NCBI RefSeq assembly: GCF_003640665.1
Contig: NZ_QQXL01000004.1
Span: 176,858 to 240,857, forward strand
Origin: Galactobacter caseinivorans
GTDB taxonomy: Bacteria > Actinomycetota > Actinomycetes > Actinomycetales > Micrococcaceae
DNA length: 64,000 nucleotides
Direction: 5' to 3'
The notes under the pieces were generated by a model. The model searched no databases. It was given only the letters and a program-made list of their open reading frames with translations, and was not told where the DNA came from. The position numbers were made by a program, and so were the translations under genes. Each line of letters starts with the position of its first letter. Positions within the stretch are counted from its first letter, which is position 1. This document shows positions 42,568-50,952 of the stretch, piece after piece.

Positions 42568-43968
42568 ATGGTGTCTGTCCCCTCATCACCCCAGCATCTG
42601 AATAGCCCTTTCTCCCGACCGTTATTACTCACAACGATCGGCTCGTTTTCCCTGATCTTTTTGGCCGCTTTTGAGGCCCTTGCCGTCGCGACGATCATGC
42701 CGGTGGTGGCCAAGGACTTGGACGGACATCACCTCTACGCCATTGCGCTGGCCGCGCCGCTCGCCACCGGAATCGTGGGCATGGTGGGCGCCGGAGGCTG
42801 GGCGGACCGGCGCGGGCCCAAGGGCCCGTTCTGGGTCGGCGGGATCCTTTTTGCGCTGGGCCTGGTGGTCTGCGGCCTCTCCCTGGACATGTATACCTTC
42901 ACCGGTGGCCGGATTCTTCAGGGCCTGGGAGCAGGCGCCATCAACGTCACCATCTACGTCCTGGTGGCCCGGCTATACCCCCCGCACCTGCACGCGCGCA
43001 TCTTTGGACTGTTCGCCGCCGGATGGGTGCTTCCCTCACTCATTGGCCCGTTCCTTGCTGGGGCCGTGGCCACGCTGTGGTCCTGGCACTGGGTCTTCCT
43101 GGGAGTGGTGGTGCTGGTGGCCCTGGCCGCCTTCGTCATGATTCCCTCCCTGCGCCGGCTGCCAGCGCAAGAACCACTCACCGAAGAGTCGCGGGCGAGC
43201 ATGCGCCCGCTGGGCCCGGACCTGGTCCGCGCCGTGCTGATTGCCTCCGCCGTGCTGGTGATTGGCTTTGTTGGCAAGACGCCGGGCTGGGGCGTGCCCA
43301 TCCTGATCATCCTGGTGGCCGCCGTGCTGACACTGATCTACCCGCTGCTGCCCCAAGGAGCCTTCCGCCTGAAGGTGGGACTGCCCGGCGCCGTAGTGCT
43401 GCGCGGCATGATCGCGGCCGCGTTCTTTGGTGCGGAGGCGTTCCTTCCGCTGCTGCTGAACGAGGTCTACGGCCTGGACATCGCCCTCTCCGGCCTGGCA
43501 CTCACGGCGGCGGCCCTGACCTGGGCGCTGGCCTCCTGGATCCAGGGCAGGTTCCTGGAGCGGTGGCCGGACAGGTCGCTGCTGATGATGGCCGTGTCCA
43601 TCGTCTTCTTCTCGCTGGCCGGCGTGGCCGTGAGCACGGGGCTACTTTGGCCGGTCTGGGCGCTCGTCGCCTTCTGGGGCGTGGGCGGCCTGGGCATGGG
43701 CCTGGCCTATCCGCGCCTGTCCACCATGGTGATTCGCCTCTCCGAACCCAGTCGGCAGGGCTTTAACTCGGCGGCCCTGAACATGGCGGACTCCACGGGC
43801 GCCGCCATGGGCCTCGCCGCACTCGGCATGCTGCAGCGCGGCTCCGAGCTGGGCCCGCTGGTCCTCATCCTCTCCCTGTCCGCGGCGCTGGGCGGCCTGG
43901 CGGTCCTGGCCTCCCGGCGCACGGGGCCGCTGCACACCCCCGGCCCGACGGCGCTTGGCGGGGTGTGA
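42568..43968 (+). CDS. MFS drug-efflux-type transporter
   Basis: 466 residues with about 14 membrane segments. Motif A is GGWADRRGPKGPFW and motif C is IGPFLAGAVATLWSWHWVFLG; both are typical of DHA-type efflux. AVATIMPVVAKDLDGHHLYAI at the first loop is the same type of segment seen in the MFS scrap at 1279-1464. It converges on the ROK operon through a perfect hairpin. Confidence 0.9.
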   Translation: MVSVPSSPQHLNSPFSRPLLLTTIGSFSLIFLAAFEALAVATIMPVVAKDLDGHHLYAIALAAPLATGIVGMVGAGGWADRRGPKGPFWVGGILFALGLVVCGLSLDMYTFTGGRILQGLGAGAINVTIYVLVARLYPPHLHARIFGLFAAGWVLPSLIGPFLAGAVATLWSWHWVFLGVVVLVALAAFVMIPSLRRLPAQEPLTEESRASMRPLGPDLVRAVLIASAVLVIGFVGKTPGWGVPILIILVAAVLTLIYPLLPQGAFRLKVGLPGAVVLRGMIAAAFFGAEAFLPLLLNEVYGLDIALSGLALTAAALTWALASWIQGRFLERWPDRSLLMMAVSIVFFSLAGVAVSTGLLWPVWALVAFWGVGGLGMGLAYPRLSTMVIRLSEPSRQGFNSAALNMADSTGAAMGLAALGMLQRGSELGPLVLILSLSAALGGLAVLASRRTGPLHTPGPTALGGV

Positions 43969-44026
43969 GCGGACGCGCGGCTTAAGCGGCGTCCGCTGAC
44001 CCGGCCACACGCCGTCGGGCATCAAA

Positions 44027-44071
44027 GCAGGAGGGGCGGCACCCGGGAAACCCGGGTGCCGCCCCTCCTGC
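44027..44071. terminator. Perfect 21-bp hairpin between convergent MFS and ROK genes
   Basis: 44027-44047 pairs without mismatch to 44051-44071 around AAA. On the minus strand it is followed by TTTGATG, so it best terminates the ROK operon; it may serve both sides. Confidence 0.85.
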
Positions 44072-44084
44072 CGGGCAGTGAGGC

Positions 44085-45209
44085 TCAGCTGACCCACTCG
44101 ATGGCATCGAGCGCCGCGTAGACGCCGCCCAGCGGGGCCGCCTGTTCAAAGGGGTGCTTGGCCAAGCGCACCTCAACCTCGCGGCCCACCGCGATCCGGA
44201 TGGCACGGGTCATGGGTCCGGTCAGGATCTCTGGCAGGGCAAGCATCTGCCCGCCGATCAGCACCACCTCGGGATCAATGGCCCGCGTCAGGAACGCGAT
44301 GCGGGGGGCCAGGCCCTCCGCGTAGCGCGTGAGCAGGTCGATGTACTCCTGGTCACCGCTTTGGGCCGCCGCGACCAGGGCGGACATGCGCTGAATCTGG
44401 TGACCCTCGTAGAGCCCGTTCCGCAGCGCCATCCAATCGCTGGAGTGGCCCTCGCGTCCCTTGCGAGCCCGGGGCCGGACCCCGGCCAGGCCGCGTGCGC
44501 CGCGCACCAACTGCCCGTCCACCACCAGCGTGGCGGAGGGCTTGTCCAGGAAGTGGATGTGCAGGGCTGAGTTCACGCCCTGCAGCGCTCCGGACTTGAG
44601 CTCCGCGGCGGTGGTCGTCTCCACATCGTGGCCAAGGGAGATCACCGCATCCGGGAACGCCTCCTCCAATTGCGGGCGCAGATCAAGGCCAATCCAGGTC
44701 GGGGCAAAGGCGGAATCGGTGAGCACGCCGGCCTCATTGATGGCGCCGGGAAGGGCAACGCCAACGCCGAGGACGGGGACGTCCATCTGCACCTTGGCCA
44801 TCACCTCATCCGCCAGCTCGCACAGCACCGGAACCACCGCATTCTGATCGGTGATGTTCTCCTCTTGGCGCGAGGCGGTCGCCAACGGCTCCCCGGCCAA
44901 GTCGGAAGCAACTACCAGGAAGATGGTGTTGCCGCTGTCATAGGACAACACCACGCCGCGCCTGCGATTAAAGGTAAAGCGGCGGGCGGGGCGGCCGGTC
45001 TCGCCGGGCGTGCCGGCCACGGAGATGACCCAGCCGTTGCCCGCCAGGTCATCCAGAACGCGCGCCACCGTGGGGCGGGAGAGTCCCGTGCCCAGGGCCA
45101 GCTCGCGGACGGTGAACCACCGGCGGGACTCGGCCCGGAGCACATCCAGGATGGTCTCCGCATTGAAGCGTCGCAGAGTAGTGACGTCTGAGGTATCGAT
45201 CAGGCTCAT
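44085..45209 (-). CDS. ROK-family transcriptional regulator 1 of 3
   Basis: 374 residues from the ATG at 45209 (AGAGGA upstream). A winged helix lies at about residues 15-75 (FTVRELALGTGLSRPTVARVLDDL) followed by GRPARRFTFN. The ROK domain follows with VGVALPGAINEAG, VEVRLAK and GGVYAALDAIEWV. The kinase zinc cluster (CxCGxxGCxE) is missing and the active-site asparagine-aspartate reads GHD, so it is a regulator, not a kinase. Third gene of the trio in transcription order. Confidence 0.9.
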   Translation of the reverse strand: MSLIDTSDVTTLRRFNAETILDVLRAESRRWFTVRELALGTGLSRPTVARVLDDLAGNGWVISVAGTPGETGRPARRFTFNRRRGVVLSYDSGNTIFLVVASDLAGEPLATASRQEENITDQNAVVPVLCELADEVMAKVQMDVPVLGVGVALPGAINEAGVLTDSAFAPTWIGLDLRPQLEEAFPDAVISLGHDVETTTAAELKSGALQGVNSALHIHFLDKPSATLVVDGQLVRGARGLAGVRPRARKGREGHSSDWMALRNGLYEGHQIQRMSALVAAAQSGDQEYIDLLTRYAEGLAPRIAFLTRAIDPEVVLIGGQMLALPEILTGPMTRAIRIAVGREVEVRLAKHPFEQAAPLGGVYAALDAIEWVS

Positions 45210-45220
45210 GGTGGGTCCTC

Positions 45221-46333
45221 TCACGCTGACCAGTCGATGGACTCGAGGACGCGGTGTATACCGCCATAGGCGGCAGCGCGTAGCGAGTCCATTTGCTCGC
45301 GGCGCAGCGTGATGGCACCACCAGAGAATTCCTGCAGGGCCGCCTCAATGGGCTGGTAGAACTGGTCGGAGCGGGAGAGGCTGCCGCCCAACACCACCAC
45401 ATCCGGGTCCCACACGGACGCAAGGTCAACGATGCCGGGGGACACCCCGTGCGCCAGGACGGAGATGGCCTCACGCGGCGCGGTCTTGCCCAACTCCGCC
45501 TCGCTGACCAGGAAGGACGTGGGCTTGGTCAGGCCGGGTGCCACCTTCTCCATCGCGGCGTCCAGCTGATCCTGCCAGCGATACTCCTCCAACGAGCCAA
45601 TCTCACCGGCCAACTGCCGAAAGCCACGGTGGACCTTGCCGTTGATCGTGAGTGCCACGGTCGTGAACGTCCCGGTATAGACGTACATGCCCTGCTGGGC
45701 ATCCCGCAGCGCACCCAAACGCAGCTCCGCCTCCGCCATGATGAACAGGTCGTTGTTCATCACCAGCGGGCGCCCGGGGTAGGCCGCCCGCAGCCTGGCA
45801 CCGAAGTCGGCACGCACCCATTCCGGCACCGTCCGCGAGTGCAGCACCACGCCGCTCTCAGACAGCGCCACCGGGGCAGCAAAGCACACCCCCAAAACCT
45901 CCGGGGCGTCGTCGAGCGTGTCCAAGACCGTGCTCACCGCGTCCAGCGCATGCGAGATGGCAAAGTTCGGGTCCCGCATGTCCAGGCCAAACTCGTCGCT
46001 GATGGCCAGCTCATTGCCCACCAGGTCAGAGACCAGCACGATGCAACCTTGGCGGCCAATGTCGATACTGACAATCAGGCCGCGGTTGCGGTCAAAGCTG
46101 AAGCGGCGAGCCGGGCGGCCGGTGGCCCCGGGCACGCCCTCCGCGATCAGGGCCCATCCGGAGGACGCAAAATCCTCTAGCAGGCGCCCCACCGTGGGGC
46201 GCGACAGGCCGGTGCTGACCGCCATCTCATGCACGGTGAACTTCCGATACGGCTCGCCGCGTAGAACGTCCAACACCTTGGTGGCGTTCAAGCGTCGAAG
46301 GGACGCGACGGCACTTCCGTCGATCTGCGACAC
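45221..46333 (-). CDS. ROK-family transcriptional regulator 2 of 3
   Basis: 370 residues from the GTG at 46333, preceded by AAGGAG. This start aligns MSQIDGSAVASLRRLNA with the openings of the two sister proteins; an ATG at 46363 would add ten residues and overlap the previous stop. The winged helix reads FTVHEMAVSTGLSRPTVGRLLEDF. The ROK part has VCFAAPVALSESGVV, MNNDLFIMAEAEL and VVLGGSLSRS but no zinc cysteines. Middle gene of the trio. Confidence 0.9.
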   Translation of the reverse strand: MSQIDGSAVASLRRLNATKVLDVLRGEPYRKFTVHEMAVSTGLSRPTVGRLLEDFASSGWALIAEGVPGATGRPARRFSFDRNRGLIVSIDIGRQGCIVLVSDLVGNELAISDEFGLDMRDPNFAISHALDAVSTVLDTLDDAPEVLGVCFAAPVALSESGVVLHSRTVPEWVRADFGARLRAAYPGRPLVMNNDLFIMAEAELRLGALRDAQQGMYVYTGTFTTVALTINGKVHRGFRQLAGEIGSLEEYRWQDQLDAAMEKVAPGLTKPTSFLVSEAELGKTAPREAISVLAHGVSPGIVDLASVWDPDVVVLGGSLSRSDQFYQPIEAALQEFSGGAITLRREQMDSLRAAAYGGIHRVLESIDWSA

Positions 46334-46362
46334 GGGGTCTCCTTGGGGGGTTATGTGGGACA

Positions 46363-47484
46363 TCAGGCGCCCCACTCAACTGCAGCCAGCGCGGCGGCGA
46401 GTCCCCCAAGGACCGGCGCGTCGACATGGTCAACCCGGGCACACACCATCCGAGGCGGTGGTGCACCGAGCTTCAGTTCCAGAGCTTCCCCCAACGGCTC
46501 CAGTACAAGGTGTCCCGCGGGGGCAAGGCATCCGCCAAGCACCAGCACCGCGGGATCAAAACTGCGGACCAGGACCTCCACCCCGGAGGTCAGGTCCTGC
46601 GTGTAACTGCGCAGGGCAGCGATGGCGTCCGGGCGTTCCTGCAGGCCCCAAGAGACCAACTCGTCCAGATTGTGGGCCCCGGTGCGCTGCAGTACAGCGT
46701 CAGTAGCGTGGCGCCAATCCACCCCGTGCAGACCGCCAATCGCGCCGGCCGCGCCGCCAGCCCCCAGGTACGGGACCTGGTTCACGAGCGGCGCCACGCC
46801 CGTGATGTCTCCGGCCAACACGAACACGCCGTCCTCGTAACGGCGCAGCTCGCCGTGCTCCAGTTCGGCGCGCAAGGCGGCCGTGGGGGCGCTGTCGAAA
46901 CGGACCGTGGGGCCGGAAATGGCCCGCCGCAAGCGATCCGCCAGCTCCTGAGTGGCCCAGGACGGCGAATCGCTTTGGGGGTGAATGACGCCCTGGCGAT
47001 CCACTGTCGCAGGGACGCTGACGGAGACCGCCAGGAGCTGCTCCCACTCGCCGTCCGGCCCCCGCAGCTCTTTCAGTAGTTGGCGCAGTGAGCCTGCCAC
47101 CAGGTCAGACATTTCGGTAGCGGAGTCCGGGAAGCCATGCGGCGCGTAGGAGCGCTGCAACACCTCACCGGAGAGGTCTGCGATGGCCACCAGCACGTTA
47201 TTGGCACCCACATCCACGGCGGCGACGAGCGCGTGGTGGCGGTTCAAGCGGAAGGTGCGGGCGGGCCTGCCGGCGGATCCGGTGTGGGCCAGCTGCAACT
47301 CAGCCCAGCCGCTCTCGGCAAGTTCCGTCAGCAACCGCGCGGCAGTGGGGCGCGAGAGGCCAAGCGGCTCAGCGACGTCCGCAGCCGTTTGGAAATCATC
47401 CGGGGCGCGGCGAAGGCGCTGCAGGGCCCCCGCGCGGTTGACGTGTCGCAGGGAGGACACGTCACTCCCGATGATGTGCGACAC
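46363..47484 (-). CDS. ROK-family transcriptional regulator 3 of 3
   Basis: 373 residues from the GTG at 47484 (GGAGG, six bases upstream). The winged helix is ADVAEPLGLSRPTAARLLTEL. The ROK part has VSVPATVDRQGVIHPQ, FDSAPTAALRAELEHG and LVLGGCLAPAGH. It is more diverged than the other two and also lacks the zinc cluster. First gene of the trio; the operator-like palindromes upstream probably control the whole operon. Confidence 0.9.
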   Translation of the reverse strand: MSHIIGSDVSSLRHVNRAGALQRLRRAPDDFQTAADVAEPLGLSRPTAARLLTELAESGWAELQLAHTGSAGRPARTFRLNRHHALVAAVDVGANNVLVAIADLSGEVLQRSYAPHGFPDSATEMSDLVAGSLRQLLKELRGPDGEWEQLLAVSVSVPATVDRQGVIHPQSDSPSWATQELADRLRRAISGPTVRFDSAPTAALRAELEHGELRRYEDGVFVLAGDITGVAPLVNQVPYLGAGGAAGAIGGLHGVDWRHATDAVLQRTGAHNLDELVSWGLQERPDAIAALRSYTQDLTSGVEVLVRSFDPAVLVLGGCLAPAGHLVLEPLGEALELKLGAPPPRMVCARVDHVDAPVLGGLAAALAAVEWGA

Positions 47485-47500
47485 AGCGCGCCTCCAACCA

Positions 47501-47533
47501 AAAGTAATTGACTCTTCATCTTACTTTCGAAAG
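47501..47533. promoter_or_regulatory. Palindromic operator upstream of the ROK trio
   Basis: AAAGTAA (47501-47507) and TTACTTT (47521-47527) form a perfect inverted repeat with 13 bases between, and CTTTCGAAAG (47524-47533) is a perfect 10-bp palindrome overlapping it. AT-rich inverted repeats are usual ROK operators. It lies 17-50 bases before the first start. Confidence 0.55.
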
Positions 47534-47714
47534 GCGACAACTCAAATACCGAGACTACTGAGGAGCCGCGTACTACGGGACGCTGAGGGGCCCTATGGAC
47601 TGACCGCACGCCGGCGAGGTTGCCGCACGCTGGCGCGGGCGTAGCCTCAATGCAACGGCGCAGGTGGCCGGGTTTGAACCCCCAATGCAGACCCAAAAAT
47701 CGAGTGAGGACGGC

Positions 47715-48191
47715 ATGACGCAGGATCAGTGGCGCGAGGGATATTCGGTACTTTCAGACGGCGAGGACGCCGCTCAATGGGTGCCAGCGCAGCAGAATGA
47801 GGCCGACGCTTGGGTAGTACTGAGTGCCGATCCGCAGGCGGTGAGCCGGGTGGGGGCACTGCCCTCCGAGGGAGTACTGGCCCAAGCGCCGCTGGGCGAC
47901 TATGACGTGATTGAGCTGTCCGTCTTTGACCACCCGGTGGCGCGGGTGCGCTGGACGGCGATGCTCGACGGCGAAGGGCTGGCTCAGGCGGGCGCGCTGA
48001 GTCTCGTGGAGCGCGTGGGCCAGGGCGGCTTGCCGGATTCCGCGGTGGTGCCCGTGCTCGTGGAGGCCGCGCTGGATGAGGCGTGGCAGGGAGGCGCCGA
48101 GGTGGTCACCACCCTGGTCCCCGCTGCGCAGGCCCCGATGTACGTGGACGCCGGGTGGGTGGTGGCGGAGGCCGTACGCAGGGAGTCCTGA
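47715..48191 (+). CDS. Hypothetical protein, weakly GNAT-like
   Basis: 158 residues from the ATG at 47715 (GAGG upstream); an ATG at 47685 is also in frame. The C-terminal half (SAVVPVLVEAALDEAWQGGA, then APMYVDAGWVVAE) resembles the last helix and strand of GNATs, but the acetyl-CoA loop is not clear. It may be a degenerate acetyltransferase. The gene is followed by a cluster of palindromic repeats. Confidence 0.6.
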   Translation: MTQDQWREGYSVLSDGEDAAQWVPAQQNEADAWVVLSADPQAVSRVGALPSEGVLAQAPLGDYDVIELSVFDHPVARVRWTAMLDGEGLAQAGALSLVERVGQGGLPDSAVVPVLVEAALDEAWQGGAEVVTTLVPAAQAPMYVDAGWVVAEAVRRES

Positions 48192-48221
48192 CGGGGTGGT
48201 TCGTGGCGTTCTTGTGTCGGG

Positions 48222-48280
48222 AAGCGGGCTTATCGACGAGGAGCGGGCTTGAAGGGTGCTTCGGGGCGATAGGCCCGCTT
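48222..48280 (+). repeat. 59-bp palindromic interspersed repeat
   Basis: It begins AAGCGGGCTTATCG and ends CGATAGGCCCGCTT, whose ends pair over 14 bases with one wobble. It aligns with copies at 48382-48440 and 48505-48563, and in reverse with 12223-12281. The preceding 36 bases (from 48186) are also repeated before the third copy (48459-48494). Confidence 0.9.
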
Positions 48281-48381
48281 GAGCAGGGGAGCCGAACCTT
48301 GTGCGCCGGAGATCGTGGCACCAAGAATGGTGGGCCCGGATTCGCTGTGGCGAGTCCGGGCCCTTGTCGTATGCGTCGGGG

Positions 48382-48440
48382 AAGCGGGCTTATCGACGAG
48401 GAGCGGGCTTGAAGGGTGCTTCGGGGCGATAGGCCTGCTT
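48382..48440 (+). repeat. 59-bp palindromic interspersed repeat
   Basis: Identical to the copy at 48222-48280 except for one C-to-T change near its end. It is followed by CTTGGGTTCGGGCCGCG, which also follows the third copy. Confidence 0.9.
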
Positions 48441-48504
48441 GGGTTCGGGCCGCGGGGTTCCTGACGGGGTGGTTCGCGGCGTTCTTGTGTCGGGCTCGTG
48501 GGGG

Positions 48505-48563
48505 AAGCGGGCTTATCGACGAGGAGCGGGCTTGAAGGGCGCTTCGGGGCGATAGGCCTGCTT
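48505..48563 (+). repeat. 59-bp palindromic interspersed repeat
   Basis: Differs from its neighbours at two positions. Together the three copies fill the 400-base gap between the gene ending at 48191 and the small gene ending at 48590; no other gene is seen in that gap. Confidence 0.9.
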
Positions 48564-48589
48564 GGGTTCGGGCCGCGTGGCCCGCGTTC

Positions 48590-48832
48590 CTAGCCGCGGA
48601 CCGCCCGCATCAGGCCGTCCACCATCCGGTTCAAACCCGAGGGGCGGCGCAGCCGGGAGCCGCCGGGGAAGTCCGGATCGCACCCGCCGGCGGGGAAGTC
48701 CGGCCAATCGCGTTCCTGGCCCGGCGTCACGGGATGGGCGTGGGAGGGCAGTGACGCAGTGCTGGCACGCGGGTCCGTGGCCCGGAGTGCCTGCGGCGTG
48801 GTGGTGTGCGGTGGGTTCTTCTCGACAGTCAT
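48590..48832 (-). CDS. Small hypothetical protein divergent from the urate operon
   Basis: 80 residues opening MTVEKNPPHTTTPQALRATD and ending MVDGLMRAVRG. AAAGAGGTG precedes the ATG. A TTCC-N7-GGAA operator (48844-48858) overlaps this ribosome site, so the gene may belong to the purine regulon. The sequence is Pro/Asp-rich, with no domain I know. Confidence 0.5.
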   Translation of the reverse strand: MTVEKNPPHTTTPQALRATDPRASTASLPSHAHPVTPGQERDWPDFPAGGCDPDFPGGSRLRRPSGLNRMVDGLMRAVRG

Positions 48833-48843
48833 GATGCACCTCT

Positions 48844-48858
48844 TTCCGCTATATGGAA
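48844..48858. promoter_or_regulatory. IclR-type operator, TTCC-N7-GGAA
   Basis: TTCC-GCTATAT-GGAA matches the consensus TTCC-RCATNNT-GGAA seen at six other places in the purine island. It lies between the small minus-strand gene and the urate operon. Confidence 0.65.
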
Positions 48859-48944
48859 TCTGTTAATCGTATCGTGGAACGAGTCTGACAGTCACGCCCC
48901 CTCGTGACAAGGGGGCGGCGCCACAAAGTTCTTGCGGCAAAGCC

Positions 48945-48974
48945 TTGACAGGATGCATGTGACTTGGATTACAT
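48945..48974 (+). promoter_or_regulatory. Sigma-70-type promoter of the urate operon
   Basis: TTGACA (48945-48950) is a perfect -35 and TTACAT (48969-48974) a fair -10 with an 18-base spacer. It leads toward the uraD fusion gene with a leader of about 115 bases. A candidate operator at 49000-49014 lies just after the expected start point. A hairpin (CGCCCCCT with AGGGGGCG, about 48896-48918) sits upstream. Confidence 0.7.
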
Positions 48975-48999
48975 AGGTGAAGCACGAACGAAATCTTCT

Positions 49000-49014
49000 T
49001 TCCGCCATACGAAA
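49000..49014. promoter_or_regulatory. Imperfect IclR-type operator in the urate operon leader
   Basis: TTCC-GCCATAC-GAAA differs from the consensus in its last half-site. Its position just downstream of the promoter would suit repression. Confidence 0.45.
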
Positions 49015-49098
49015 CATCGAGTCAAACCAGGAGCCTGCTCCCGGGGGTAAGGGTGTTCAGCCGGTGGCGGCCACACCAGTGGAAAGCGCTGATCACCC

Positions 49099-49941
49099 AT
49101 GGACTTGTCGCTGTTCAACACCCTGCCCGCGGACCTCGCAGCGGCCGCGGTACGCCCCGCCGTCGACGTGGACCGCTGGGTGGACGCCATCGTGGCCGGC
49201 CGCCCCTACGCGGATCGCGACGCCCTCCTGGCGACGGCCCGCCAGCAGCCGGCCTTCACCCCCTCAGAGCTCGACGCCGCTTTGGCGCACCACCCGCGCA
49301 TCGGCGAGCGACCCGAGGGGAACTCAGCCGAAGCGGAACTGAGCCGCACCGAGCAGGCGAGCATCGGCGTCGGGCAGGAGACTGAAACCGCGCGCCGCCT
49401 CGCGGCAGGCAACGCCGACTACGAGCAGCGATTCCAGCGCGTTTTCCTGATCCGCGCCGCAGGGCGCAGCGCGGAAGACATCCTGGCCCAGCTAGAGCGT
49501 CGCCTGACGCAGGACCGCGCCGCCGAGGCAGCGGAAGCCGCCGAGCAACTGGCACAGATCGCGCTGTTGCGCCTCGAGGGGATCGTGACTCCCGCCGCCG
49601 GCGGTCGCAGCCACATCACCACCCACATCCTGGACACCGGGACCGGGAGGCCTGCCTCCGGTGTCAAGGCCACGCTGGAATCCCCCACGGATTCCGGGTG
49701 GCAAGAGATTGGCCAGGGCATGACCGACTCCGACGGTCGGATCAACAACCTGGGCCCGGCCGAGGTGGGGGAGGGGCGCTATCGCATCACTTTTGAGACG
49801 GGCGCCTACTTCGGAGCGAAGGGTACGGAAACCTTCTTCCCCGCTGTGACGCTCGACTTTGTTGTGGCGGACACCTCGGCGCACTACCACGTGCCTCTCC
49901 TGCTCAGTCCTTTTGCCTACTCGACGTACCGAGGGAGTTAG
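49099..49941 (+). CDS. uraD: Fused OHCU decarboxylase and 5-hydroxyisourate hydrolase
   Basis: 280 residues. The N-terminal half is OHCU decarboxylase with HPRIGE (catalytic H65) and VDRWVDAIVAGRPYADRDAL. The C-terminal half, from about residue 170, is a transthyretin-like 5-hydroxyisourate hydrolase opening SHITTHILDTGTGRPA and ending in the diagnostic YRGS. The fusion carries both steps from uricase product to (S)-allantoin, in reverse order of the pathway. It sits three bases before the uricase gene, under the IclR-type sites. Confidence 0.95.
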   Translation: MDLSLFNTLPADLAAAAVRPAVDVDRWVDAIVAGRPYADRDALLATARQQPAFTPSELDAALAHHPRIGERPEGNSAEAELSRTEQASIGVGQETETARRLAAGNADYEQRFQRVFLIRAAGRSAEDILAQLERRLTQDRAAEAAEAAEQLAQIALLRLEGIVTPAAGGRSHITTHILDTGTGRPASGVKATLESPTDSGWQEIGQGMTDSDGRINNLGPAEVGEGRYRITFETGAYFGAKGTETFFPAVTLDFVVADTSAHYHVPLLLSPFAYSTYRGS

Positions 49942-49943
49942 TC

Positions 49944-50879
49944 ATGACCGCCACAGCAAGCACCGCCACTGGCACCGCCACCCGCGCCAGCACCAAGATC
50001 GTTCTGGGTCAGAACCAGTACGGCAAAGCCGAGGTCCGGGTCGTGAAGATCACGCGAGACACGGACCGCCACCAGATCCAGGACTTGAACGTCTCCTCGC
50101 AGCTGCACGGTGATTTCACCGAGGCGCACCGCAACGGCGACAACGCCCTGGTGGTCCCCACCGACACGCAAAAGAACACGGTCTACGGCTTTGCGCGTGA
50201 CGGGTTCACGTCCGTGGAGGCCTTCCTGCTGCGCATGGGCCGGCACTTCACCACCGAGTTTGAGTGGATCACCGGCGGCCGCTGGGAAGCGGAACAGTAT
50301 TTCTGGGACCGCATCCAGGACCACGATCACGCCTTCAGCCGCAACAAGTCTGAGGTGCGCACCGCGGTGCTGGAGGTCAAGGACGGCGTCTCCACGTTGG
50401 TCGCCGGCCTTGAAGGGCTCACCGTGCTGAAGTCCACCGGCTCCGAATTTCACGGCTTCCCGGTTGATCGCTACACCACGCTGAAAGAGACCAGCGACCG
50501 GATCCTGGCCACGGACGTGACGGCGCGCTGGCGCTATTCCGACGCCGCAGTGGCACAGGGAATCGACTTTGAGGCCGCCTACGCGGACGTGCGTGAGCGC
50601 CTCTTGAGGGCCTTTGCGAACACCCACTCGCTGGCCTTGCAGCAGACCATGTTTGCCATGGGAGAGGAGGTGCTCGCCGCGCATCCGGAGATCGAAGAGA
50701 TCAAGATGTCGCTGCCCAACAAGCACCACTTCCTGGTTGACCTGAGCCCCTTTGGCCAGGACAACCCGAACGAGGTCTTCTTCGCGGCCGACCGGCCGTA
50801 CGGGCTCATCGAAGCCACCATTCAGCGCGAGGACACGCAGCCCCATCAGATCTGGGAGAACATCCCGGGCTTCTGCTGA
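49944..50879 (+). CDS. pucL: Factor-independent urate oxidase (uricase)
   Basis: 311 residues. Uricase signatures are clear: VVPTDTQKNTVYGFARDG (catalytic Thr), FSRNKSEVRTAVLEV, TTLKETSDRILATDVTARWR, and LPNKHHFLVDLSPFGQDNPN. It oxidises urate with O2 to 5-hydroxyisourate and peroxide, without cofactor. Ser/Thr-rich residues 1-18 are extra. GGGAG precedes the ATG. Together with the fused gene upstream it completes urate to allantoin. Confidence 0.96.
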   Translation: MTATASTATGTATRASTKIVLGQNQYGKAEVRVVKITRDTDRHQIQDLNVSSQLHGDFTEAHRNGDNALVVPTDTQKNTVYGFARDGFTSVEAFLLRMGRHFTTEFEWITGGRWEAEQYFWDRIQDHDHAFSRNKSEVRTAVLEVKDGVSTLVAGLEGLTVLKSTGSEFHGFPVDRYTTLKETSDRILATDVTARWRYSDAAVAQGIDFEAAYADVRERLLRAFANTHSLALQQTMFAMGEEVLAAHPEIEEIKMSLPNKHHFLVDLSPFGQDNPNEVFFAADRPYGLIEATIQREDTQPHQIWENIPGFC

Positions 50880-50892
50880 CCCGCATCTTTCT

Positions 50893-50927
50893 GGGTGGGC
50901 CGCTGCGCTCTGCGTCGCGGCCCACCC
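50893..50927 (+). terminator. Hairpin between uricase and NCS2 permease genes
   Basis: GGGTGGGCCGC (50893-50903) pairs with GCGGCCCACCC (50917-50927). It has no T-tract, so it may only lower read-through from uricase into the permease or stabilise mRNA ends. Confidence 0.5.
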
Positions 50928-50952
50928 GGCACGGCCGAACGAAGGAGTTCGC

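Noticed and set aside
47665-47700. tRNA-like GGTTTGAACCCC sequence
   Set aside because: No acceptor stem, anticodon arm or D-arm can be formed around it.
48186-48590. CRISPR array suggested by three spaced repeats
   Set aside because: The units are 59-bp palindromes with unequal and partly repeated spacing, no unique spacers of constant length and no cas genes; a fourth copy lies 36 kb away.
48977-49342. Short plus-strand frame starting GTG at 48977 in the urate operon leader
   Set aside because: It runs out of frame through the start of the UraD gene and becomes Arg/Pro/Ser-rich; its first codons have no strong ribosome site.
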